From: Phyllobacterium chamaecytisi
GTDB lineage: Bacteria > Pseudomonadota > Alphaproteobacteria > Rhizobiales > Rhizobiaceae
DNA: 64,000 nt
Direction: 5' to 3'
Assembly: GCF_020164455.1 (NCBI RefSeq)
Contig: NZ_JAIQWW010000002.1
Location: forward strand, 124,001-188,000
Positions within the stretch are counted from its first letter, which is position 1; the number at the start of each line of letters is the position of its first letter. A program made the translations under genes and the position numbers. Shown here one piece after another: positions 18,264 through 27,514 of the stretch. A model generated the notes under the pieces. It did not search any database. It saw only the letters and a program-made list of their open reading frames with translations, and was not told where the DNA came from.

Positions 18264-18518
18264 ATGCGAGAGATTGATCGTGTTCCTGAATATGTCCACG
18301 ACCGAATTGAGAGGGCGAATAATCTCGGGCACAAATATATGGTCGGTGTCGGGCTTTGTGTCGTCCTGATTGCAACGATACAAGGAGGCTATGGGAATTC
18401 CGAATGGTTTGCAGGATCCTTGTCAGCTTCACGTCGTGCAGCCAGCGAAACATCACTGCAACAAACAACCGCCACGATGTGCAAGCGGCATCCGCTGAAC
18501 CATGAAATCGATGCATAA
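18264..18518 (+). CDS. 84-aa predicted single-pass membrane protein
   Basis: Begins 2 bases after the paoC stop with CAGGAG well placed, so it reads as the last gene of the operon. Residues 1-23 are charged, about 24-42 form one hydrophobic segment (YMVGVGLCVVLIATIQ), and the tail is Ser/Thr/Ala-rich with one Cys. I do not recognise a family. Position suggests a membrane anchor or electron acceptor partner for the Pao-type enzyme, but this is inference. Confidence 0.55.
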   Translation: MREIDRVPEYVHDRIERANNLGHKYMVGVGLCVVLIATIQGGYGNSEWFAGSLSASRRAASETSLQQTTATMCKRHPLNHEIDA

Positions 18519-18622
18519 AGCCATCAGCTGCTAGCGTAGAGCGGACCTTCATAGAATCGGTTACGATTAAAGACTTGCCCGATGCAGCTGCGTGTTTGAA
18601 AAAACCCTTTCCAACACGCGTC

Positions 18623-20065
18623 TTAAGTATGCCAGTCGGAAGTTTGCGAGGACAGCACGTCGGTGCCCGCGTCAACACCCAGGTCGTCGAGAGAATAGGC
18701 CCTGATGTAGTCGATTTTCATTTCAGAACCATCCCCCAGGCCGTCCGTTGGCGTGCCTGCTATGCCGCCGACGGCGAGGTTGACGAGCATGTACATCGGG
18801 TCATGCATGTCCGATGGGGTATCCGCATGCGCCACGGCAACGTCGTCAAAATACCAGACGACCTCATCTTCCTGCCATAACACGCCGTAGCTGTGAAATC
18901 CGTCGGTATCGCCGACGTGCACGGCGGCTGTCTCCGAGGTCTGTTGTCCAGTCTCGTTCGAATGGACTGTGACATCGATGGTGTTCGGATTCTGTCCGGT
19001 CATTTCCACGACGTCGAGTTCAGGAGGCCAGGAACCGTCTTCGGGAAGCAGCCAGAAAGCAGGCCACGCACCCGCATCGTCCGGCATGTCGGCGCGAATT
19101 TCGAAATAGCCGTAGGTCTGGGCAAAGGAGGGATGAGTCGTCAGCATGCCAGATGTATAGTCGTAATCTTCGACTTCGGATTTGATCGCGTCCGGCGTCT
19201 GTTCCGCGGTGATAGTCAAGACACCATCGTTCACGGAAAATGGATTGACCGAGGCTGTAGGCTGGTAGGCAGGGTTGACATACCATTGAAGCTCACCATT
19301 GCCTGACAGGGTCCCTCCCTTCTCGGGCGCCCACCAATATTTCGCCTCCCATGTACCGGTATCGCCGTCATGAAGCTGGAGCGAATTGAAATCGTCGGAA
19401 AATGTACGGGTCAAAGTGGAGCGGTCAAGGCTCAGTTCGAACTGATCCGCCCGGAGTTCGTCCGCGGTCGTATCGGTAAAGACCAGACTTTCGCCTGTTC
19501 CGAGAGAGAGCCTGAGATCGGTCCCTTCCTGGGTAAGATTACTGCGAACTTGCTCGAAAGAGGTCAGCCCGTAACCATCGAGGCGCACCACATCGTCGGA
19601 TCCGAAATCGGTGAGGAGTTCGCTACCGTTGCCCCTCGTCATGATGAAAGTATCGGCACCCCCGGCGCCGGTCAGAACGTCGTTTCCCTCGCCGCCATCG
19701 ATGGTTTGACTGCCGGTACCACCTATAATGATGTTATCGGCATTGTTGCCAAAGGCGTAACGCCCATCGCCTGTGACGGTCAGGTTTTCGAAATTTTCCC
19801 GCAGGGTGGAACTCATCCATGTATTTACGGTATCAACGCCTTGATCCGCTGCCTCATAGACGCGATTGATGCTTGAATAGCGATAGTAGATGTCGTCGCC
19901 CATCCCGCCGCGCATGGTGACGTCGACTGCGCTGTCTCCCCACAGGGAATCATTGCCATTCGTCCCATGAAGTTCGGAACCGGATCCGGTTGCGGAAAAC
20001 CATGCCGTCGAGCTCCCGCTATAGTACAACGGTACACCCACGGCGTTCAGGACAGTTCTGCTCAT
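18623..20065 (-). CDS. secreted GH16 beta-glycanase with RTX calcium repeats
   Basis: 480-aa enzyme resembling rhizobial ExsH/PlyA-type glycanases that cut acidic exopolysaccharide. The N-terminal third has RTX-type glycine/aspartate repeats (GTNGNDSLWGD, GGMGDDIYY, GGEGNDVLTGAGGADTF). From about residue 215 a GH16 jelly-roll follows, with catalytic motif ELDVVE (two Glu and the Asp) near residue 375. There is no Sec signal peptide; RTX repeats and lack of a leader suggest type I secretion, but no transporter genes are nearby. The ATG at 20065 follows GGAGAG; the in-frame upstream extension has no ribosome site. The likely substrate is a mixed beta-glucan or succinoglycan-like polymer. Confidence 0.88.
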   Translation of the reverse strand: MSRTVLNAVGVPLYYSGSSTAWFSATGSGSELHGTNGNDSLWGDSAVDVTMRGGMGDDIYYRYSSINRVYEAADQGVDTVNTWMSSTLRENFENLTVTGDGRYAFGNNADNIIIGGTGSQTIDGGEGNDVLTGAGGADTFIMTRGNGSELLTDFGSDDVVRLDGYGLTSFEQVRSNLTQEGTDLRLSLGTGESLVFTDTTADELRADQFELSLDRSTLTRTFSDDFNSLQLHDGDTGTWEAKYWWAPEKGGTLSGNGELQWYVNPAYQPTASVNPFSVNDGVLTITAEQTPDAIKSEVEDYDYTSGMLTTHPSFAQTYGYFEIRADMPDDAGAWPAFWLLPEDGSWPPELDVVEMTGQNPNTIDVTVHSNETGQQTSETAAVHVGDTDGFHSYGVLWQEDEVVWYFDDVAVAHADTPSDMHDPMYMLVNLAVGGIAGTPTDGLGDGSEMKIDYIRAYSLDDLGVDAGTDVLSSQTSDWHT

Positions 20066-20229
20066 CGAATTCTCTCCAACTTGCGTATCCGACCTCCTCA
20101 TCGGATACGGACTGTCCTCCCACGGCAAAACGTAACATTCAGATTTCTAACGGTCCACCGTCTTGCAGAGGAATAATATTCTAAAACGTCGTTGCTATAG
20201 TCTTGTTGGAAAAGTACTAAGTTGGCTAA

Positions 20230-21144
20230 TCAACGTTGAGAACCCAGCTTTTCGATAAGCTCCCCAAGGTCCTTCATGTCGCCGGCAGTGCAGTCGACCA
20301 ACGGCGCGCGGACTGGCCCGGCGGAACGACCCACGATCGTTGCGCCTGCCTTGACGATACCTACTGCATAACCGGGAACACGGTTGCGAATGGCGATATA
20401 AGGCAGGAAGAATTCGTTCAACAGTCTTGCCGTCGTGTCGTGGTCATTTTCGGAGACGGCTCTGTAAAAGGTGAGGGCGGTACGAGGAATGAAGTTAAAC
20501 ACGGCCGACGAGTAAACAGCGACGCCCATCGCCTTATAGGCCTCCGCATAGACTTCTGCCGTTGGCAAGCCACCAAGGTAAGCGAAGCGATCGCCGAGCC
20601 GGCGGCGAATTGAAACCATATTCTCGATTTCACCAACGCCGTCCTTAAACCCGATCAGGTTCGGACATTTATCGGCGAGGCGCTCCAGCGCATCGGCATT
20701 CAGTTTGCAGACATTTCGATTGTAAACGATAACGCCAAGGCTGGTTGCGGCGCAGACCGCTTCGACGTGACGGCAGATTCCTTCAATGCTTGTCTCCGTG
20801 AGATAGTGGGGGAGCAGAAGTAGACCGGCAGCACCATTCTTCTCGGCATTGCGCGCCATCTCCGCGGCAATACGCGTCCCATAGGCGGCTGCCGCCAGGA
20901 TCGGCACCTCCTTGCCGCAAGCCCCTACTGCGGTGCGCACGACATTGTCATGCTCGGCTGGTGTCAGTGAGAAACCTTCGCCAGTGCCCCCGCCGACAAA
21001 CAGCGCCGACGCGCCGTAGGGGGCAAGCCACTCCAGGCGTTTTGCATATTCCACCGGGGCGAAATCGCCGTTCTCGTTGAAATCTGTCACGGAGAAAGAC
21101 AGAAGACCGGAGCTTATCGTTTGTTTGAGTGTCTGTGGATGCAT
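20230..21144 (-). CDS. kdgD: 5-dehydro-4-deoxyglucarate dehydratase
   Basis: 304-aa class I aldolase-fold enzyme (DapA superfamily) that dehydrates and decarboxylates 5-dehydro-4-deoxy-D-glucarate to 2-oxoglutarate semialdehyde, the exit step of oxidative uronate and glucarate catabolism. Features: [13 protein letters not shown] at the N-terminus, [15 protein letters not shown] near residue 52, VIVYNRN with the catalytic Tyr near 142, and the Schiff-base Lys in IGFKDGVG near 170. GAGG precedes the ATG. It is next to a FadR-type regulator and a sugar-acid gene cluster, which agrees with the assignment. No semialdehyde dehydrogenase is present in the window. Confidence 0.88.
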   Translation of the reverse strand: MHPQTLKQTISSGLLSFSVTDFNENGDFAPVEYAKRLEWLAPYGASALFVGGGTGEGFSLTPAEHDNVVRTAVGACGKEVPILAAAAYGTRIAAEMARNAEKNGAAGLLLLPHYLTETSIEGICRHVEAVCAATSLGVIVYNRNVCKLNADALERLADKCPNLIGFKDGVGEIENMVSIRRRLGDRFAYLGGLPTAEVYAEAYKAMGVAVYSSAVFNFIPRTALTFYRAVSENDHDTTARLLNEFFLPYIAIRNRVPGYAVGIVKAGATIVGRSAGPVRAPLVDCTAGDMKDLGELIEKLGSQR

Positions 21145-21187
21145 GGGAGCCTCGTATGAAATCGAAATTCACCAACGACTAGCACCA

Positions 21188-21203
21188 TGTATGTCATCAT
21201 ACA
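21188..21203. promoter_or_regulatory. candidate FadR-type operator upstream of kdgD
   Basis: TGTATG-TCAT-CATACA is a perfect inverted repeat 44 bases before the kdgD start. GntR/FadR-family regulators bind short palindromes of this kind, and the adjacent gene encodes one. Part of it (ATGTCAT...ATACAA) resembles the site found upstream of the transporter operon. Confidence 0.5.
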
Positions 21204-21257
21204 ACTCAATTAATCACAGAACCGAATTTCTGTGCCAGACATGCGGCAAACGAGAGT

Positions 21258-21986
21258 TTAGTCCGAATTGTTATTCACCTGCAGCGTGTTGTTCCGCAAG
21301 CGATCACGGCTGCTCCCGAGATGAAGGCGCATGGCAGCGCGGGCACCTTCGACATCCTGCATTTTTATGGATTGGTAAATCTGGTTGTGCTCGCGGTTGA
21401 CTCGTTCCAGATATTCACGCTGCGGAAGGCCGCCGATCTTGTGGGTCTGCAAGCGTGTCCTGGGAATCAACACTTCACCCAAGTAGTTGAACATGCTGAG
21501 AAAATGGCGGTTCTTTGTCGCAGCGGCGATCGCGCGGTGAAACTCGAGATCTGCTTGAATAGAGTTTTCTCCGCGTTCGATCGCTTCATTCATCATGTCC
21601 AGTGCGTGCTTGATTCTGGCAAGTTCGCTCTCGTCCCGCCGCACCGCCGCGAGCGCTGCAGCTTCAAGTTCAATGCTGATTCGCAGCTCCATGACACTGA
21701 GGATTTCTTCGATGATTTCGAGATTGTCCTCCTCGATTCGGAAGGGAGCGGAGGGGATATCTTTTAGAACAAAGGCGCCGATACCCTGTTGCGTGTGGAC
21801 CAAGCCTTTTGCTTTCAGATTGGCAATTGCCTCTCGTACGACAGTGCGGCTCACATTGAACTCGCCGATCATATCCTGTTCCGTTGGCAGCCGCTCGCCC
21901 CGCTTGTATTGCCCAGACGTTATACGGTCTGCAACGGCCTTAACCAGTTGACCTGTAAGCGTTTCTCGTTTGCCAATGCTCGACAT
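21258..21986 (-). CDS. GntR/FadR-family transcriptional regulator
   Basis: 242-aa repressor-type protein. The N-terminal winged helix (about residues 10-75) has the GntR signature YKRGERLPTEQDMIGEFNVS and SRTVVREAIANLKAKGLV. The C-terminal all-helical FCD ligand domain (about 90-225) contains metal-ligand-like residues (DLEFHRAIAAATKN, EHNQIYQSI). It sits between kdgD and the ABC-UxuA operon and is divergent from the latter, so a uronate or glucarate derivative is the expected ligand. GGAAGGATACC precedes the ATG. Confidence 0.9.
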   Translation of the reverse strand: MSSIGKRETLTGQLVKAVADRITSGQYKRGERLPTEQDMIGEFNVSRTVVREAIANLKAKGLVHTQQGIGAFVLKDIPSAPFRIEEDNLEIIEEILSVMELRISIELEAAALAAVRRDESELARIKHALDMMNEAIERGENSIQADLEFHRAIAAATKNRHFLSMFNYLGEVLIPRTRLQTHKIGGLPQREYLERVNREHNQIYQSIKMQDVEGARAAMRLHLGSSRDRLRNNTLQVNNNSD

Positions 21987-22215
21987 GGTATCCTTCCGTA
22001 TTGAATTCAGGTCGCAATAGGCCCGCGTTTAAGGCGCAGAATGAAAAGTAGGATATCATATATTTCCATGTGGAAAACCATTATCGTCGGGAATTTGTTT
22101 TTTGGGTCGTTTCCTATTTAATTGGATCTATTGGACCCCGTTGACCGAGATTTCCTTTCAAAGCCTGGCGTCTCAAGCAAATTTGCTCTTGCTTGCAACA
22201 AAGATCAATACTACG

Positions 22216-22226
22216 ATGTCATACAA
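22216..22226. promoter_or_regulatory. candidate FadR-type half-palindrome upstream of the ABC operon
   Basis: ATGTCATACAA fits the FadR-subfamily pattern NNGTNNNACNA and lies 35 bases before the transporter's first gene, inside the divergent promoter region of the regulator. The same bases recur in the kdgD site. Confidence 0.4.
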
Positions 22227-22260
22227 CATAAGAATAAATTGGCTCGTAGGGAGGAAATCT

Positions 22261-23865
22261 ATGACGCATTTTCGTGCTTTTCTAGCGGGGACGACAGCCA
22301 TCGTTGCTGCCATGACAATGAATGTGGCCGAGGCAAAGACACCGCAGGACCAGCTGGTCATCGGCATGAATATGGTGAATCTCACCAGCCTTGATCCGCA
22401 CAACGTCAATTCCTACGAATCCTATCATGTTATCGCCAATCTCTATGACACGCTTGTTCGCACCGATCCGCAGACGCCTGGCAAGGTACTGCCCATGCTG
22501 GCAAAATCCTGGAACGTATTGCCGGACGGCACGATCGAATTCACCTTGGATGACAAGGCGACTTTCCAAAGCGGTCGCAAGATCACAGCTGCAGACGTTG
22601 CTTATTCCCTGCAACGTGCTGTCAAGCTTGGCCTGCTCGCCAAGGCCTACTATGCAAATTGGGGCTATACGGCGGACAATGTAGACCAGAAATTCCACGC
22701 GAAGGACGACAATACCTTTGTTATGGAAGTTGCTACCCCCGTTGCGCCATCGCTCAAGCTTAACGCGCTCACCCGCGCCTACGGTGTGGTTCTCGACAAG
22801 GAAGTCCTCGCCAAGCACGAGAAAGATGGCGATATGGGCAGAGGCTGGCTCGCATCGAATGCTGCGGGCTCCGGTCCGTTCACCCTCAATCGCTGGAATC
22901 CCAATGACATTGTCGTGCTTAATCGCTTCGACGACTACTGGGGCGGCGAACCGAAGATGAAACGCGTACTCGTGCGCCATCTTCCGGAATCGCAGACAGA
23001 GCGTCTACAGCTGGAGAAGGGCGATCTCGATGTCGGTTTCCAGCTCGTCTCTGCCGACATCGATGGCCTCGCCAAAAATCCCGATATCGTCATTGACCGG
23101 CTTGTCGGGTCCGGCTTTTATTACATGATCATGAGCACGAAGGATCCGGAATTTGCCAAGCCGGAAGTACGCAAAGCATTGCGCTACTGCATCAACTACA
23201 AGGACATCAATGACGTCGTGATGAAGAATTACGGCAAGAGCGCAACCACATTCATTCCGTCGGATATTCCCGGCTATATCCCTGACATCGGCAACCAGTA
23301 TGATCCGGAAAAGTGCAAACAGGATCTGGCCGCCGCCGGGTATCCCGAAGGCTTCAACAAACAGCTGCTCTCGCTCAACTCGACGCCCTATGCCGATCTT
23401 GCGACGGCCATTCAGCAAAATCTCGCTGTCGCCGGCGTCAAGGTCGACATCCAGACCGGTAATGGCGATCAGACCTATGGACCCATGCGTGACCGCAAAT
23501 TCGAACTTGGTGTAGGCCGCACGGCTTCTTCGGCACAGACCGACGCGGACGGCTGGATCCGCACTCACGCCTATAATCCCGACAACACTGACGGCGCCAA
23601 TCTCGCCAATCTGCAAGCATGGCGCGCATCGTTCCAATTGCCCGAGGTAAACAAACTGATCGACGAAGCTGCGGCCATCACCGACAATGAAGAAAAACGT
23701 GTCGAACTTTACAAGCAGGCGTTGAAGTTGTTTGAAGAGTCCGGTCCGCCCGTGATCCCGATTTCGCAGCGTGTCGATCCCTACGCAAAAAGCGCCCGGC
23801 TGAAAAATTATGTTGGTGATATCGGCTGGATGACCCGCTGGGATCAGGTCGAGAAGCAGGACTAG
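22261..23865 (+). CDS. oligopeptide-type ABC transporter substrate-binding protein (SBP family 5)
   Basis: 534-aa periplasmic binding protein with a signal peptide ending near residue 25 (TMNVAEA). Family-5 features include SLDPHNVNSYESY near residue 45, LYDTLVRTDP, LAKSWNVLPDGTIEFTL and ITAADVAYSLQRA. GGGAGGAAAT lies just before this ATG; the in-frame sequence upstream of it is the untranslated leader. Family 5 proteins bind peptides, but many rhizobial members carry oligosaccharides or sugar acids. The company of kdgD, uxuA and an IolB-like gene makes a uronate-containing oligosaccharide or glycoside the better guess. Confidence 0.9.
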   Translation: MTHFRAFLAGTTAIVAAMTMNVAEAKTPQDQLVIGMNMVNLTSLDPHNVNSYESYHVIANLYDTLVRTDPQTPGKVLPMLAKSWNVLPDGTIEFTLDDKATFQSGRKITAADVAYSLQRAVKLGLLAKAYYANWGYTADNVDQKFHAKDDNTFVMEVATPVAPSLKLNALTRAYGVVLDKEVLAKHEKDGDMGRGWLASNAAGSGPFTLNRWNPNDIVVLNRFDDYWGGEPKMKRVLVRHLPESQTERLQLEKGDLDVGFQLVSADIDGLAKNPDIVIDRLVGSGFYYMIMSTKDPEFAKPEVRKALRYCINYKDINDVVMKNYGKSATTFIPSDIPGYIPDIGNQYDPEKCKQDLAAAGYPEGFNKQLLSLNSTPYADLATAIQQNLAVAGVKVDIQTGNGDQTYGPMRDRKFELGVGRTASSAQTDADGWIRTHAYNPDNTDGANLANLQAWRASFQLPEVNKLIDEAAAITDNEEKRVELYKQALKLFEESGPPVIPISQRVDPYAKSARLKNYVGDIGWMTRWDQVEKQD

Positions 23866-23890
23866 AAAAGCAAAGTCAGGTCGCCAGCGC

Positions 23891-24952
23891 ATGGTCAATC
23901 AGGTTGAAACGGTGACCCGGACACCAAGGCGGCGTTCGGGTCTGCGAAAATATCGCCGTTTCGGCGGCTCTCTGCTCAGTGTCCTGACGACACTTTTCCT
24001 GTTGGTGCTCCTGACCTTCGTTATCGGGCGACTGATGCCGGTCGATCCCGTCATTGCTGTCGTCGGTCCCGATGCCGACCGCGCCACCTATCTTAAGGTC
24101 AAGCAGGAGCTCGGCCTTGACCTGCCTGTTCTGCAGCAGTTCTGGATATTCTTCAAGAATCTACTGCATGGTGATTTTGGTACCACGTTGTTGACCGGTC
24201 GTCCGGTGATGGAAGATATTGCTCGTGTCCTGCCAGCGACGGTGGAGCTTGCAACGGTAACGATCATTCTCGGCGCGGGCATCGGAATTCCCCTCGGCGT
24301 CTATGCGGCCGTCAATCGCGGCCGTTTCGCAGATCATGCGGTGCGGCTCATCGCGCTGCTGGGTCATTCAACCCCGATCTTCTGGATAGGCATGGTCGGC
24401 CTGATGCTGTTCTATGCCAAGCTCGGCTGGGTTGGCGGATCTGGCCGGATTGATCTCTTTTACGAGGACATTGTCCCGAACGTCACCGGTTTCCTGCTGG
24501 TCGATGCGCTGCTTGCCTGGGACATGGATGTTTTCTGGAGCGCGGTGTCGCACATCATCTTGCCGGCATCGGTGCTGGCTTATGCTTCGATTGCCTATAT
24601 CAGCCGCATCACACGCAGCTTTATGCTGGAACAACTGAGCCAGGAATATGTGATCACGGCGCGCGCCAAGGGCGTGCCCCGAAACGGCGTCATCTGGCAC
24701 CATGCCTTCAAGAATATTCGTGTTCAGCTGGTTACCGTTGTTGCGCTGTCCTATGGCGGCATGCTGGAAGGTGCAGTGCTGATCGAGACGGTGTTCGGCT
24801 GGCCGGGTTTCGGCCAGTACCTGACTAACGCCCTGGTCATCGGCGATATGAATGTGGTGGTTGCCTGCACGCTCATCATCGGCTGTGTCTTTATCGCGCT
24901 TAACGTGATCTCGGACCTGCTCTACAAGTTTTTCGACCCGAGGATTCAATGA
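23891..24952 (+). CDS. ABC transporter permease, DppB type
   Basis: 353-aa inner-membrane permease of the oligopeptide family with about six transmembrane helices, preceded by a basic N-terminal extension of roughly 20 residues. The ATPase-coupling EAA loop is visible near residue 240-270 (YVITARAKGVPRNGVIWHHAFKN). It starts 25 bases after the binding-protein gene and overlaps the second permease start by 4 bases, showing coupled translation. Substrate as for its binding protein. Confidence 0.93.
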   Translation: MVNQVETVTRTPRRRSGLRKYRRFGGSLLSVLTTLFLLVLLTFVIGRLMPVDPVIAVVGPDADRATYLKVKQELGLDLPVLQQFWIFFKNLLHGDFGTTLLTGRPVMEDIARVLPATVELATVTIILGAGIGIPLGVYAAVNRGRFADHAVRLIALLGHSTPIFWIGMVGLMLFYAKLGWVGGSGRIDLFYEDIVPNVTGFLLVDALLAWDMDVFWSAVSHIILPASVLAYASIAYISRITRSFMLEQLSQEYVITARAKGVPRNGVIWHHAFKNIRVQLVTVVALSYGGMLEGAVLIETVFGWPGFGQYLTNALVIGDMNVVVACTLIIGCVFIALNVISDLLYKFFDPRIQ

Positions 24953-25857
24953 ACAGCGATAGCAAGGGGCTGACAGCCTGGCTTACCACGCAAGAGCCGA
25001 CGAGTGCTACTCACGCAGCATTCCAGAATGTCTGGCATGTCTGGTGCCGGTTTGCTTCCAATCCGCTCGGTATTGCCGGTCTTGCGATCATCCTGGTGCT
25101 GGTTTTCGTCGCGATCTTCGTGCCATGGCTTGCTCCATATTCGCCCTTCGAACAGAATTTGCGCGAAACTTTGCTCGCGCCAAATGCCCAGCACCTCTTC
25201 GGGACCGACGAACTTGGCCGGGATATCCTGAGCCGCATCCTGTGGGGGAGCCGGATTACGCTCTCCATCGTCTTGATCGTCAGTGTCATCGTTGCGCCAA
25301 TCGGCCTCATCGTAGGCTGCCTCGCCGGTTATTTTGGCGGCTGGCTCGATACAATCCTGATGCGCGTTACGGAATTGTTCCTGTCCTTTCCGAGCCTTAT
25401 TCTGGCGTTGGCTTTCGTGGCGGCGCTTGGCCCGAGCTTGAACAACGCCATCATCGCGATTGCCCTGACGCAATGGCCGCCCATCGCCCGTCTGGCCCGA
25501 GCCGAATCGCTCAGCCTCCGTGGCAGGGACCATATTTCTGCGGTCCGGCTCATGGGCGCGTCCAGCTTGCGCATCGTGCTCGGTCACATCGCGCCCCTGT
25601 GCATTCCGTCGGTGATCGTGCGCATCACTCTCAACATGGCGGGCATCATCCTCACGGCAGCTGGTCTCGGTTTCCTCGGTCTCGGCGCACAGCCGCCTAG
25701 CCCTGAATGGGGGGCGATGGTTTCCACCGGACGGCGGTTCATGCTGGACAGCTGGTGGGTAGGGACCATGCCCGGCCTTTCAATTCTTGTCGTCAGCCTG
25801 GCTTTCAATCTGGTTGGCGACGCATTGCGCGATGCGCTTGATCCGAGGCAGGAATGA
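24949..25857 (+). CDS. ABC transporter permease, DppC type
   Basis: 302-aa permease, partner of the DppB-type protein. The N-terminal region carries FASNPLGIAGLAIIL before the first helix, the DppC hallmark FGTDELGRDILSRILWGSR near residue 85, and an EAA loop (ISAVRLMGASSLRIVLGHIAP) near 195. ATG overlaps the preceding stop (ATGA) and its own end overlaps the first ATPase gene in the same way. Confidence 0.93.
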   Translation: MNSDSKGLTAWLTTQEPTSATHAAFQNVWHVWCRFASNPLGIAGLAIILVLVFVAIFVPWLAPYSPFEQNLRETLLAPNAQHLFGTDELGRDILSRILWGSRITLSIVLIVSVIVAPIGLIVGCLAGYFGGWLDTILMRVTELFLSFPSLILALAFVAALGPSLNNAIIAIALTQWPPIARLARAESLSLRGRDHISAVRLMGASSLRIVLGHIAPLCIPSVIVRITLNMAGIILTAAGLGFLGLGAQPPSPEWGAMVSTGRRFMLDSWWVGTMPGLSILVVSLAFNLVGDALRDALDPRQE

Positions 25858-26693
25858 GCGAGATGGACAACCCTTTACTTTCTGTCCGCGATCTCCGGAT
25901 CAGCTTCCACGGCGCTTCGGGCATTTTTGATGCAGTACGTGGTGTGTCTTTCGATCTTGGGCGGGAAAAACTCGGTATAGTCGGCGAATCCGGCTCCGGC
26001 AAAAGCATGACTGGCCGCGCCATCATGCGGCTGACCCCGCCGGCAGCACTTGTGAAAGCCGAGCGTATACAGCTCGGCGAGATCGATCTTCTCCTTGCAT
26101 CGGAGAAAACCATGAACAGCATTCGTGGCCGACGGATCGGGCTGATCATGCAAGACCCGAAATATTCGCTCAATCCCGTCGTCACCGTTGGCGAGCAGGT
26201 CGCAGAGGCCTATCGCATCCATACGCGCTCTTCGTCATCGGAGGCGCGTCAGAAGGCTGTTGCAATGCTTGGTGCTGTGCAGATGCGTGATCCTGAGCGT
26301 GTCTACCGCATGTATCCACATGAGATGTCCGGGGGCATGGGACAGCGCATCATGATTGCCATGATGCTCGTTTCAGAACCGGAAATCCTCATCGCCGATG
26401 AAGCAACGTCGGCTCTGGACGTGACGGTGCGTCTGGAAATCCTCAACCTTCTCGACGACCTCGTACTGAAACGCGGGCTCGGACTGATTTTCATCAGCCA
26501 CGATCTCAATCTTGTCCGCCGCTTCTGCGACCGCGTGCTGATTATGTATCAAGGAAGGGTGGTCGAAGCCTTGAAGGCCAATGAACTGGACAAGGCCACA
26601 CATCCCTATACGAGAGGCTTGCTCGGTGCCATGCCGCGCATCCATGCGCCGCGCAAACGACTGCCGGTCCTCAAGCGTGACGCGGCATGGTAG
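25854..26693 (+). CDS. ABC transporter ATP-binding protein, DppD type
   Basis: 279-aa ATPase. Walker A is GESGSGKSM near residue 44, the signature is MSGGMGQRIMIA near 158, and Walker B is LIADEATSALDV near 178, followed by the H-loop FISHDLN. The signature MSGGM rather than LSGGQ is typical of the OppD/DppD group. The short C-terminus (VLKRDAAW) lacks the long OppD tail with conserved cysteines that often forms an iron-sulfur centre. It overlaps the next ATPase gene by 7 bases. Confidence 0.92.
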   Translation: MSEMDNPLLSVRDLRISFHGASGIFDAVRGVSFDLGREKLGIVGESGSGKSMTGRAIMRLTPPAALVKAERIQLGEIDLLLASEKTMNSIRGRRIGLIMQDPKYSLNPVVTVGEQVAEAYRIHTRSSSSEARQKAVAMLGAVQMRDPERVYRMYPHEMSGGMGQRIMIAMMLVSEPEILIADEATSALDVTVRLEILNLLDDLVLKRGLGLIFISHDLNLVRRFCDRVLIMYQGRVVEALKANELDKATHPYTRGLLGAMPRIHAPRKRLPVLKRDAAW

Positions 26694-27502
26694 GCATTAT
26701 GAGGAGTACAGCGCCGATCATCGAAGTAGAGAACCTTTCCGTCACGTTCGGTGAAGGTGCCGACGAACGGCGGGCCGTCGATGACGTTAGCTTCTCGGTC
26801 GATCGCGGCGAGACCTTTGGCCTCGTCGGCGAATCCGGTTCGGGCAAGTCGACAATCCTGCGGGCGATTACAGGTCTCGTAGGAAATGAGGCCACTGTCC
26901 TGCGCGTTGCCGGTGAAGACATACGCAACAAACGCGGCAGGGATTTTTATCGCAAGGTGCAGATGGTTTTTCAGGATCCCTATGAAGCGCTGCACCCGCG
27001 ACACACAGTTTGGCGCCAATTGATGGAACCCGCACGCATCCAGAATATTCCCGATGCGGAGGCTCGGGGTAATGCTGCGCTCGATTCCGTTGGACTTCCC
27101 CGGGCACTGCTGTGGCGTTATCCGCATCAGCTTTCGGGCGGGCAGAGGCAGCGCGTTGCCATCGCCCGGGCGTTGATGTCAAAGCCCGACATATTGCTGC
27201 TCGATGAGCCCACGTCAGCACTCGACGTTTCGGTGCAGGCCGAAATTCTCAATCTTCTGTCTGACTTGCAGGACGAGCGCGGCCTGACTTATCTCATGGT
27301 CAGCCATGATCTCGGGGTCGTGGCCCATATGTGCAAGCGTACCGCGGTTATGCAAGCCGGGATGATTGTCGAAACTCTGGACGTCCATGCGCTCGTGAAT
27401 GGTGGCGCAACCCAGACCTACACGAAAAAACTCATCGCTGCGAGCGAAGCCCATGGCGAAGATCCGCGCGAGGTCACTCAGGCGCGAGCTTCCAATACAT
27501 AA
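26687..27502 (+). CDS. ABC transporter ATP-binding protein, DppF type
   Basis: 271-aa second ATPase. Walker A GESGSGKSTILRAI near residue 48, the DppF-typical VQMVFQDPYEALHPRHTV near 86, signature [15 protein letters not shown] near 148 and Walker [13 protein letters not shown]. Start at 26687 overlaps the previous gene; an alternative Met four codons on is possible. With the four upstream genes it completes an SBP-permease-permease-ATPase-ATPase importer. Twelve bases later the mannonate dehydratase starts, so transport and catabolism share one transcript. Confidence 0.92.
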   Translation: MVGIMRSTAPIIEVENLSVTFGEGADERRAVDDVSFSVDRGETFGLVGESGSGKSTILRAITGLVGNEATVLRVAGEDIRNKRGRDFYRKVQMVFQDPYEALHPRHTVWRQLMEPARIQNIPDAEARGNAALDSVGLPRALLWRYPHQLSGGQRQRVAIARALMSKPDILLLDEPTSALDVSVQAEILNLLSDLQDERGLTYLMVSHDLGVVAHMCKRTAVMQAGMIVETLDVHALVNGGATQTYTKKLIAASEAHGEDPREVTQARASNT

Positions 27503-27514
27503 CAGGAGTATGGC

